Source of the DNA: Chloroflexota bacterium
GTDB taxonomy: Bacteria; Chloroflexota; Dehalococcoidia; Bin125
Length of the DNA: 5,494 nt
NCBI GenBank assembly: GCA_026707335.1
Contig: JAPOXB010000003.1
Span: 1-5,494 of the forward strand
Direction: 5' to 3'
The notes under the pieces are model-generated. The model saw only the letters and a program-made list of their open reading frames with translations, was not told where the DNA came from and made no database searches. The position numbers were made by a program, and so were the translations under genes. Within the stretch, counting starts at the first letter, position 1. Each line of letters opens with the position of its first letter. Positions 1 through 5,494 of the stretch are shown here, piece after piece.

Positions 1-2706
1 GCGCCGGACGATCTCCTCGGCGGGCTCCACCTCGTCAAGCGGGATCGGGTCGCCGGGCTTGAAGCGCAGCAGGCCGCGGATGGTGCAGCGGTCGGCGGCC
101 TCGCCGTCGATCAGCGCGGCGAACTGCTGGTAGATGTCGTAGCGGCCGCGCGACGAGGCCTCCTGCAGCAGCGCGATCGTCTCCGGGTTGAACATGTGGT
201 ACTCGCCGTCGCGGCGCCAGTGGTAGACGCCGCCCACCGGCAACTCCAGCAGCGCGGCGATCTCGCGGTCCGGGTAGGCGCGGGCGTGACGGCGGCGCAC
301 GTCGGCCTCGATCTCGGCCAGCCCGATGCCGCCGATGCGCGACGGCGTGCCGGTGAAGTAGGCGTCGACCAACTCCCTGCCCAGGCCGATGGCCTCGAAG
401 ATCTGCGCGCCGCGGTAGGCCGAGACGGTGGAGATGCCCATCTTCGACATCACCTTGATGATTCCCTTGTCGACCGCCTTCAGGTAGCGCTCCTCAAGCT
501 CCGCGGCGCTCAGCGCGCGGTCGAGCACGCCCTGCTCCTGCAGGTCGTGCAGCGACTCCAGCGCCAGGTAGGGGTTGATCGCGCCGGCCCCATAGCCCAC
601 CAGCACCGCGAAGTGGTGCGTCTCGCGCGGCTCGCCGGTCTCCAGCACGAGGTCGCACTGCGTGCGGCGGCCCACCCGGATCAGGTGGTGGTGGACGGCC
701 GCCACGGCCAGCAGGCTGGGGATCGGCGCCTGCGTCGCGTCCATGCCCCGGTCCGACAGCACCAGGACGCTGCGCCCCTCATCGACGGCGTCGGCCGCCG
801 CGTGCTGCAGGGCCGTCAGGGCGCGTTCGAGGGCGCCCTCGCCGTCGTCGGGGCGGAACAGCGTCGAGAGCGTGCGGGCGCGCAGCCGGTCCTCGTCGAG
901 GTCCTTGATCTGCGCGAGCTGGTGGTTGTCGATGACCGGCCGCGCGAGTTTCAACTGCCGCGCCTGTCCCGGTGTCGTGTCGAAGATGTTGCCGCGCGGC
1001 CCCAGCAGGGTCTCCGTCGAGGTGACCAGCGCCTCCCACTGCGCGTCGAGCGGGGGGTTCGTGACCTGGGCGAAGAGTTGCCGGAAGTAGTTGAACAGCG
1101 GCTGCCCCTGCGCCGACAGCACGGCCAGCGGCGTGTCGTCGCCCATCGAGCCGACCGGCTCCTTGGCCGCGTCGGCCATCGGCGCGACCAGCATCACCAG
1201 CTCCTCGGCCGTGAAGCCGTGGCTCTGCTGGCGGTCGCGCAGGGTGGCGAAGTTCGTCCCCGGGACCAGCTCCGGCTCGGGCAGGTCGTCGAGGCTCAGC
1301 CGCTGGTCGTCGAGCCAGCGGCCGTAGGGCCGCGCCGCGGCCAGCTTCCGCTTGACCTCGTCGTCGGTGACGATGCGGCCCTCGTCCATGTCGATCAGGA
1401 AGATGCGGCCCGGCTGTACGCGCCCGCGCTGCGCGATGCGCTCCGGCGGGATGTCGAGCACGCCCGTCTCCGAGCCCATCACGACGACGCCGTCCTTGGT
1501 CACGCTGTAGCGCAGCGGCCGCAGCCCGTTGCGGTCGAGCACGACGCCGAGCTGCTTGCCGTCCGTCGCGGCGACCATCGCCGGCCCGTCCCAGGGCTCC
1601 ATCAGCGAGGCGTGGTAGTCGTAGAAGTCGCGCCGCTCCCGCGACATCGACTCGTGGTTCTCGAAGGCCTCGGGGATCATCATCATCAGGCACTGGGCCA
1701 GCGGGCGGCCGGTCTGCAGCAGCAGCTCCAGCGCGTTGTCGAAGGTGGCGGTGTCGCTCTGGTCGGGCAGGCAGATGGGGAAGAGGTCGGCCAGGTCGTC
1801 GCCGAACCAGTCCGACGCCATCACGCTCTGGCGGGCCGTCATCGCGTTGATGTTGCCGCGCAGCGTGTTGATCTCGCCGTTGTGGCAGATGTGGCGGTAG
1901 GGATGGGCCAGCGGCCAGGCGCCCAGCGTGTTGGTGCTGAAGCGCGAGTGCACCAAGGCGAAGCGGCTGATGGCGCGCGGGTCGTCGAGGTCGGCGTAGA
2001 AGCGCCGCAGCTGCGAGGCGATCAGCAGCCCCTTGTAGACGATGCGGTTGCAGGACAGGGTCGAGACGTAGAACTGCTCGCCCTGCTCCAGGTCGGCGGC
2101 GAGGACGGCGTTCTCGACCACCCGCCGCACGACGTACAGCCGCCGCTCGAGCGCGTCGCCCGTGAGGGGCGTCCCGTCGCCGGCGGCGCCGCTCAGGAAG
2201 CACTGGCGGACCACCGGCAGCACCTCGCGCGCGCCGCTGCCGATCGCGGCCGGGTCGTTGGGGACGTCGCGCCAGCCCAGCAGCGTCAGTCCCTTGTCGG
2301 CCGCGGCCTCGGCGATGCGGGCCTCGCACCAGGCGCGCTCGGAGTCGTTCTGGGGCAGGAAGACCATGCCCACGCCGTACGCGCCCAGGGGCGGCAAGGT
2401 GATCCCGAGCGACGCCGCCTCGGCGCGCAGCAGGCCGTCGGGCATCTCCATCAGCAGGCCCGCGCCGTCACCGGTCAGCGGGTCGGCGCCCAGCGCGCCG
2501 CGGTGCTCCAGGTTCTCCAGCACCTCGATCGCCTGCTGGATGATGGTGTGCGTGGCAGCGCCGGAGAGATTCGCGACCAGGCCCACGCCGCAGGCGTCGT
2601 GCTCGCGGGCGGGGTCGTAGAGGCCCTGCGCGGCGGCCTCGGCCCGGGCGCGCGCCGACCAGGCCGCATGCGGCTCCTGGTCCCGACGGCCGTCGTGGGC
2701 GCTCAC
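1..2706 (-). CDS. gltB: Glutamate synthase large subunit (GltB), N-terminal 902 residues, gene cut by window edge
   Basis: The protein makes glutamate from glutamine and 2-oxoglutarate in the cytoplasm, normally with a small GltD subunit (not in this window) or ferredoxin as electron source. The frame is open from a GTG at 2704-2706 to base 1 with no stop. The sequence EHDACGVG places the class II amidotransferase nucleophile at Cys39, so residues 1-38 look like the propeptide removed by self-cleavage in this family. Further glutaminase landmarks are EHRGALGAD and TGDGAG (residues 67-83), HSRFSTN (253-259), HNGEIN (275-280) and DRNGLRP (391-397). The central domain follows, with GYGAGAINPYLA near 703 and KVMSKMGISTVSAYRGAQ near 745-770. 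TIRGLLRFK near the end marks entry into the FMN domain. Family members are about 1,500 residues, so roughly 60% is present; the Fe-S cysteines and most FMN contacts lie outside. The reading frame is intact throughout. Confidence 0.96.
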   Translation of the reverse strand, partial: MSAHDGRRDQEPHAAWSARARAEAAAQGLYDPAREHDACGVGLVANLSGAATHTIIQQAIEVLENLEHRGALGADPLTGDGAGLLMEMPDGLLRAEAASLGITLPPLGAYGVGMVFLPQNDSERAWCEARIAEAAADKGLTLLGWRDVPNDPAAIGSGAREVLPVVRQCFLSGAAGDGTPLTGDALERRLYVVRRVVENAVLAADLEQGEQFYVSTLSCNRIVYKGLLIASQLRRFYADLDDPRAISRFALVHSRFSTNTLGAWPLAHPYRHICHNGEINTLRGNINAMTARQSVMASDWFGDDLADLFPICLPDQSDTATFDNALELLLQTGRPLAQCLMMMIPEAFENHESMSRERRDFYDYHASLMEPWDGPAMVAATDGKQLGVVLDRNGLRPLRYSVTKDGVVVMGSETGVLDIPPERIAQRGRVQPGRIFLIDMDEGRIVTDDEVKRKLAAARPYGRWLDDQRLSLDDLPEPELVPGTNFATLRDRQQSHGFTAEELVMLVAPMADAAKEPVGSMGDDTPLAVLSAQGQPLFNYFRQLFAQVTNPPLDAQWEALVTSTETLLGPRGNIFDTTPGQARQLKLARPVIDNHQLAQIKDLDEDRLRARTLSTLFRPDDGEGALERALTALQHAAADAVDEGRSVLVLSDRGMDATQAPIPSLLAVAAVHHHLIRVGRRTQCDLVLETGEPRETHHFAVLVGYGAGAINPYLALESLHDLQEQGVLDRALSAAELEERYLKAVDKGIIKVMSKMGISTVSAYRGAQIFEAIGLGRELVDAYFTGTPSRIGGIGLAEIEADVRRRHARAYPDREIAALLELPVGGVYHWRRDGEYHMFNPETIALLQEASSRGRYDIYQQFAALIDGEAADRCTIRGLLRFKPGDPIPLDEVEPAEEIVRR

Positions 2707-2712
2707 GAGTCG

Positions 2713-2720
2713 TCCTCTCC
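2713..2720 (-). promoter_or_regulatory. Ribosome binding site of gltB
   Basis: The minus strand reads GGAGAGGA, then six bases (CGACTC), then GTG. This purine-rich stretch at normal spacing is the main reason for choosing the GTG at 2704-2706 as the start. No ATG gives a comparable placement ahead of the catalytic cysteine. Confidence 0.7.
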
Positions 2721-2775
2721 GCGGCCTGGCCCGCGCGGCAAGACGCGCGATCCGGGGGAAGTGAAACGCCCGGCC

Positions 2776-2792
2776 GGGTGAGCGGGTCACCC
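2776..2792 (-). other. Stem-loop in the gltB leader
   Basis: GGGTGA and TCACCC form a perfect 6-base-pair stem around a five-base loop, about 70 bases ahead of the gltB start. No T run follows it, so it does not look like an intrinsic terminator. It could be a leader structure or mRNA-stability element, or chance in GC-rich DNA. It matches no riboswitch class I know. Confidence 0.3.
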
Positions 2793-2901
2793 AGCGGCGG
2801 TCGCGCCCCAGGCCGGATGTGAGCCGGGCTGCTCGCCGCGCGGGCCGACGGACTTCGCCGGGGCGAATCGACGGTCCAGGCTCGGCAGTGCGCCCAGACT
2901 A

Positions 2902-2926
2902 ACAGACGTTCTGTCACGTACGTTCG
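2902..2926 (-). promoter_or_regulatory. Inverted repeat and LexA-box-like sequence upstream of gltB
   Basis: ACAGA and TCTGT form a perfect 5-base inverted repeat with a CGT spacer (2902-2914). Overlapping it on the minus strand, 2926-2913 reads CGAACGTACGTGAC, which by eye matches the Gram-positive LexA consensus CGAACRNRYGTTYC at 12 of 14 places but has a degraded right half. A direct repeat of GAACGT runs through both elements. A TANNNT hexamer (TAGTCT, minus strand, 2901-2896) abuts the inverted repeat and could be a -10 element. This may be an operator over the gltB promoter, but the match could easily be chance. Confidence 0.25.
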
Positions 2927-2960
2927 CACTGACCCGGCGGCGCCGGCGGCATCTGTGATT

Positions 2961-2990
2961 ATTTTCTCATTCTCGCCCGCGGCTTGTCGA
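2961..2990 (-). promoter_or_regulatory. Candidate sigma-70-type promoter for gltB
   Basis: On the minus strand TCGACA (2990-2985, five of six bases of the -35 consensus) is followed after 18 bases by GAAAAT (2966-2961, four of six bases of the -10 consensus), inside the AT-rich island. Transcription from here would give a leader of about 250 bases before gltB. The -10 match is weak, and the TAGTCT hexamer closer to gltB is a rival. Confidence 0.25.
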
Positions 2991-3019
2991 GTGAACAGGC
3001 GACAGAGGCGCGTGGGGGG

Positions 3020-3991
3020 CTACCCGTCGTCGTGCGGGCGCGGGAGATCTTTCAGGAACGCCTCGATCTGGTCGAGGCGTGCGTTGAGTTCGGCGCCGGC
3101 CAAATGCGGTGACCGGCCGCGTCCTCGGGGTTCGATGGCCGCAGTCGCCTCGTCCTCCGTGAGCGGCGGAAAGAACTCCGCGAACGCCGCCGGCCCGGCG
3201 CTGAGCACGATGCCTCCCTTTTCGGGTCGCGCGTACATCAGGTAGCGGTTGTGGTGCGTTGGGGGCGCGATCATGACTCCCACGCGGTATGGCCGCACCA
3301 CGAGGCCCGCGTCCCGAGCCATCTTGAGGAAGCGGTCGAAGGGTTCCGGTACCCCCTCCACGGCGGCGAGCGCGCGGATCTCGTCCACCGTGCGGCGCGC
3401 GCGCGGTCCCCGGCGTGTCGGCGGCGTCCGCTCCTCGGCGACCTCCCGAATCAGCAGAAGCGGCTTATCCTCGCTCGGCTGGAACGCGTCGAAGCTGACG
3501 ATGGTGATCGGCACCCCGTACCCGCCCAGGTGGTCGACGATGCGCTCCAGCCCGGCGTCCACGCCGATGCCGGCGAGCAGGACGACCACGTCGCGGCCCT
3601 CGTCCTCGCCGTCCAATTGTCTCCGTACCGAGCGCGCCAGTTCATCGGCGTCGCCAAGCCTTTCGAGGCCCGGCCGGAGCAGCGCTTCCAGGTCGTCGCC
3701 GTCCATGCCCGCGATCGAGGCGGCATAGTCGAGCGCCTGCGCGAGCGCGTCGCGGTACAGCCGCTCGCGCTTCAGTTCGATGACGACCCATCGGTCTTGC
3801 CAGTCGATGCCGAGGAGATCGAGCGGGCCGCCTTCCAGCCAAACCTGGCGGCCGACGACGGTGAGCCCGTCGGCGAGCAGGGAGCAGTCGTTCGCGATCC
3901 AGTCCTCAAGGTGGCGCTCAAGGCCGACGCCGGAGCGGGCTACGCGCCGCGGGGCGTCGCCGTCGATCGTCCACATGCCCAAGTCGGCCAT
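3020..3991 (-). CDS. NucS/DUF91-like PD-(D/E)XK nuclease-domain protein
   Basis: Probably a DNA-cleaving enzyme; its natural target is unknown. Numbering from the longest start (325 residues, ATG at 3997), residues 24-95 carry the nuclease core: Glu27/Glu31 in the first helix, GGPLDLLGID with Asp60, VVIELKR with Glu74 and Lys76, then Gln87 and Tyr91 in a QALDYA helix. The Asp-to-Glu distance of 14 and the E-x-K arrangement agree with archaeal NucS/EndoMS as I remember it. Canonical NucS has its DNA-binding domain before the nuclease core; here the core is N-terminal. It is followed by an alpha/beta segment (about 135-185, GRDVVVLLAG and PITIVSFDAF), a basic linker (RRGPRARR, 195-202) and a C-terminal part with a helix and APPTHHNRYLMY (244-255) that I cannot assign. 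No signal peptide or membrane segment is evident. The chosen ATG is codon 3 of the longest frame because GGGGAG lies 7 bases before it but only 1 base before the first ATG; an in-frame TGA lies just upstream. It follows the aminotransferase gene by 54 bases on the same strand. Confidence 0.8.
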   Translation of the reverse strand: MADLGMWTIDGDAPRRVARSGVGLERHLEDWIANDCSLLADGLTVVGRQVWLEGGPLDLLGIDWQDRWVVIELKRERLYRDALAQALDYAASIAGMDGDDLEALLRPGLERLGDADELARSVRRQLDGEDEGRDVVVLLAGIGVDAGLERIVDHLGGYGVPITIVSFDAFQPSEDKPLLLIREVAEERTPPTRRGPRARRTVDEIRALAAVEGVPEPFDRFLKMARDAGLVVRPYRVGVMIAPPTHHNRYLMYARPEKGGIVLSAGPAAFAEFFPPLTEDEATAAIEPRGRGRSPHLAGAELNARLDQIEAFLKDLPRPHDDG

Positions 3992-3998
3992 CACCATG

Positions 3999-4004
3999 CT
4001 CCCC
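3999..4004 (-). promoter_or_regulatory. Ribosome binding site that decides the nuclease start
   Basis: GGGGAG on the minus strand is separated by 1 base from the first ATG (3997-3995), by 4 from the GTG at codon 2 and by 7 from the ATG at codon 3 (3991-3989). Normal spacing favours codon 3, giving a 323-residue protein. Confidence 0.5.
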
Positions 4005-4051
4005 GCTCAGGGCGCAAGGGTAGCCGAGGACGGCGTCGCGGGCGGGCGCTG

Positions 4052-5464
4052 CTACAGGATCGACTCCCGGCGCAGGTCGGCGAGGGCGGCGGCGAAGGCG
4101 TCGATCGCCGCGTCGATGTCCGCCTCGGCGTGGACGGCGGAGGTCAGCGCACCCATCCCGATCAGGTCGACGCCGTGCAGCAGCAGGCTGCGGCGGAACG
4201 GCCACTCGATCGCGGCCGGCGTGCGCGGCGTCGTCGGCGGCCGGCCCGCGGCGGCGAAGTTCCAGTTCACCCCGTCCTCGGGCGGGGGCAGATCGCGCCC
4301 CAGCACGACGTGCACCATCGACCCCTGGCAGTAGGCGGCGCCGGGGACCTCGGCGCGCCGGATGGCCTCGTTCCATCCCCGGCAGAGGCGCTCGCCGGCC
4401 GCGTTGGCGGCGCGGACCGGGGCGCCGTCGCGCAGGCCGTTCAGCGCCGCGACCCCCGCGGCGGCGGTCAGGGGATTCGCGTTGAATGTGCCCGGATGCC
4501 GCACGCGCGCCGGTCCATCTTCCCCCGCCGCACCGTGCGACGGGGGCACCGCGATCTGGTCGAGCAGGTCGGCCCGCCCCGCGACGGCCCCCCCGGGCAG
4601 CCCCCCGGCCACGATCTTGGCGAGGGCGGTCAGGTCGGGCGTGACGCCGGTCAGCCCCTGGTAGCCGCGCTCCGAGGCGCGGAAGCCCGTCACGACCTCG
4701 TCGAAGATGAGCAGCGTGCCGGCGGCCGATGTGAGCTCCCGCAGCCGGGTCAGCATCTCCGGGTGCATCGGCAGCGCGCCCCAGTGGGCGCCGCCGGGCT
4801 CGCAGATCAGCGCGGCGAATTCGCCGCCCGCCAGCGCTGCCCCGATGCCGGCCGCGTCGTGCTGGTCGAACACCTGCACGGCGTCGGTCGTGGCCGGGGG
4901 CAGGCCCACGACGTCGCCGCCGGACCGCGTCACGAGTTCGATGCCCCAGCTGTCGTTCCAGCCGTGGAAGTGCTCGCGCAGCTTGAGCAGCTTCGGGCGT
5001 CCGGTGGCCGTGCGGGCGAGGCGGGCGGCCAGCATCGTCGCTTCGGTGCCCGAGGCGACGAAGCGCACCTTCTCGGCCGAGGGGATCAACTCCGCGACCA
5101 GGGCCGCCCACTCCACCTCGCGGGCCTGCGAGGCCCCGTAGTGGGTGCCGCGCCGGACCTGCGCCGACACGGCCTCGACCAGCAGGGGATGCGCGTGCCC
5201 GTAGAGCAGCGCGCCGTGCCCCATCACGAAGTCGATGATCTCGTTGCCGTCGACGTCCCACTTGCGGGCGCCCGCGGCCCGCTCGACGTAGATGGGGAAC
5301 GGCTCGAAGTGGCGGATGTCGTGCGTGATGCCGCCGGGCAGCAGCGCCGACGCCCCGGCGTGGAGCGCGGCCGAGCGCTGGTGGCTGTCCAGGAATCGCG
5401 CGTCGATGGTCATCGCAGGCCCGTGGGCGGAGGCGGGGGCCCCGGCAAGGGGCGTGGTCGTCAT
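4052..5464 (-). CDS. Class III PLP-dependent aminotransferase, glutamate-1-semialdehyde aminomutase-like
   Basis: A complete 470-residue cytoplasmic PLP enzyme expected to move an amino group to or from an aldehyde or keto substrate; the substrate is not determinable here. Landmarks are LPGGITHDIR (42-51), WDVDGNEIIDF (69-79), the phosphate-binding SGTEATMLAARLAR (138-151), HFHGWND (165-171) with the aromatic that stacks on the cofactor, FDEVVTGFR (254-262) with cofactor-binding Asp255, LAKIVAGGLPGG (281-292) with Schiff-base Lys283, and HPGTFNANP (323-331). The last motif and the CEPGGAHWG stretch differ from true HemL, which as I recall has GTLSGNP, and no other haem-synthesis gene is present. 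The protein is also longer than the roughly 430 residues usual for HemL. The ATG at 5464 is supported by GGGAG 9 bases upstream. Met18, after a low-complexity Ala/Pro/Thr stretch, is the alternative and would begin closer to the conserved fold. The nuclease gene follows 54 bases downstream on the same strand. Confidence 0.92.
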   Translation of the reverse strand: MTTTPLAGAPASAHGPAMTIDARFLDSHQRSAALHAGASALLPGGITHDIRHFEPFPIYVERAAGARKWDVDGNEIIDFVMGHGALLYGHAHPLLVEAVSAQVRRGTHYGASQAREVEWAALVAELIPSAEKVRFVASGTEATMLAARLARTATGRPKLLKLREHFHGWNDSWGIELVTRSGGDVVGLPPATTDAVQVFDQHDAAGIGAALAGGEFAALICEPGGAHWGALPMHPEMLTRLRELTSAAGTLLIFDEVVTGFRASERGYQGLTGVTPDLTALAKIVAGGLPGGAVAGRADLLDQIAVPPSHGAAGEDGPARVRHPGTFNANPLTAAAGVAALNGLRDGAPVRAANAAGERLCRGWNEAIRRAEVPGAAYCQGSMVHVVLGRDLPPPEDGVNWNFAAAGRPPTTPRTPAAIEWPFRRSLLLHGVDLIGMGALTSAVHAEADIDAAIDAFAAALADLRRESIL

Positions 5465-5473
5465 CGCGGACTG

Positions 5474-5478
5474 CTCCC
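5474..5478 (-). promoter_or_regulatory. Ribosome binding site of the aminotransferase gene
   Basis: GGGAG on the minus strand lies 9 bases before the ATG at 5464-5462. The internal alternative at Met18 (5413-5411) has only a weak purine stretch ahead of it, so the longer form is preferred. No promoter can be judged because the window ends 30 bases upstream of the start. Confidence 0.45.
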
Positions 5479-5494
5479 GGCGCCGACCCCGGTC

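Larger units (their letters stand above)
2707..3019. other. Gene-free region between the nuclease gene and gltB; probable gltB promoter and leader
   Basis: These 313 bases lie between the stop of the nuclease gene and the gltB start. Small open frames cross the region on both strands, but none has a recognisable product or a convincing ribosome binding site. The part nearest the nuclease gene contains the AT-richest stretch of the window (about 2953-2971), which stands out in a roughly 70% G+C background. The middle holds a short inverted repeat (2902-2914). The part nearest gltB holds a 6-base-pair hairpin (2776-2792). I see no G+C hairpin followed by a T run on the minus strand after the nuclease stop, so read-through from the upstream genes into gltB cannot be excluded. 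Confidence 0.5.

Noticed and set aside
779..2329. A 516-codon minus-strand frame inside gltB
   Set aside because: It is in a different frame from gltB on the same strand and is Arg/Ala/Pro-rich without any recognisable motif.
196..2781. An 861-codon open frame on the plus strand
   Set aside because: It lies antisense to gltB, whose conserved motifs are unmistakable. Its product is a low-complexity Arg/Ala/Val/Gly/Gln/His-rich translation typical of GC-rich antisense frames.
2468..2929. A 153-codon minus-strand frame spanning the gltB start and leader
   Set aside because: It overlaps gltB in another frame, its product is Arg/Pro/Ala-rich, and no good ribosome binding site precedes it.
2933..2950. 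GC-only palindromic stretch that could be a terminator
   Set aside because: Only a 5-base-pair stem (CCGGC/GCCGG) forms and no T run follows directly on either strand, so it does not qualify as an intrinsic terminator.
2955..3245. A 96-codon plus-strand frame crossing the intergenic region
   Set aside because: Most of it is antisense to the nuclease gene and it has no recognisable product.
3020..3991. Assignment of the nuclease as nucS (mismatch endonuclease)
   Set aside because: The core residues fit but the N-terminal domain of NucS is missing and the C-terminal part is unlike it, so the symbol would overstate the case.
3918..5261. A 447-codon minus-strand frame
   Set aside because: It overlaps the aminotransferase in a different frame; the aminotransferase frame contains all the conserved PLP motifs.
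4052..5464. Assignment of the aminotransferase as hemL
   Set aside because: The GTFNANP motif, the extra length and the lack of haem-synthesis neighbours argue against a confident symbol.

Overview
The window is GC-rich bacterial DNA, roughly 70% G+C by eye. All three recognisable genes lie on the minus strand, so transcription runs from high to low coordinates. The organism cannot be fixed from the sequence. The high G+C, a GTG start, purine-rich ribosome binding sites and a NucS-type nuclease fold would fit an actinobacterium, a chloroflexote or a similar high-GC lineage, but no marker gene is present to decide.

Layout in transcription order. (1) Positions 5464-4052 hold a complete fold-type I, PLP-dependent class III aminotransferase. 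It resembles glutamate-1-semialdehyde aminomutase but lacks that enzyme's signature, so its substrate is open. (2) After a 54-base gap, 3991-3020 hold a protein with an N-terminal PD-(D/E)XK nuclease domain of the NucS/DUF91 type and a long C-terminal part of unknown role. (3) About 313 bases without a gene (3019-2707) contain an AT-rich island, a small inverted repeat and a hairpin, and probably carry the promoter and leader of the next gene. (4) Positions 2706-1 hold the first 902 codons of glutamate synthase large subunit (gltB). The gene runs off the left edge, so its FMN and iron-sulfur parts are mostly missing from the window.

GltB is central nitrogen assimilation: glutamine amide nitrogen is transferred to 2-oxoglutarate to make glutamate. 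The aminotransferase could draw on the amino-group pool that GltB feeds, but nothing in the sequence ties the two together beyond proximity and shared strand. The nuclease gene has no evident partner here (no helicase, methylase or toxin-antitoxin pair). It may simply be a repair or defence-type gene lying between two metabolic genes. I see no tRNA, rRNA, CRISPR array, insertion sequence or convincing intrinsic terminator. The long plus-strand open frames, including one of 861 codons opposite gltB, are antisense shadows of GC-rich coding sequence.
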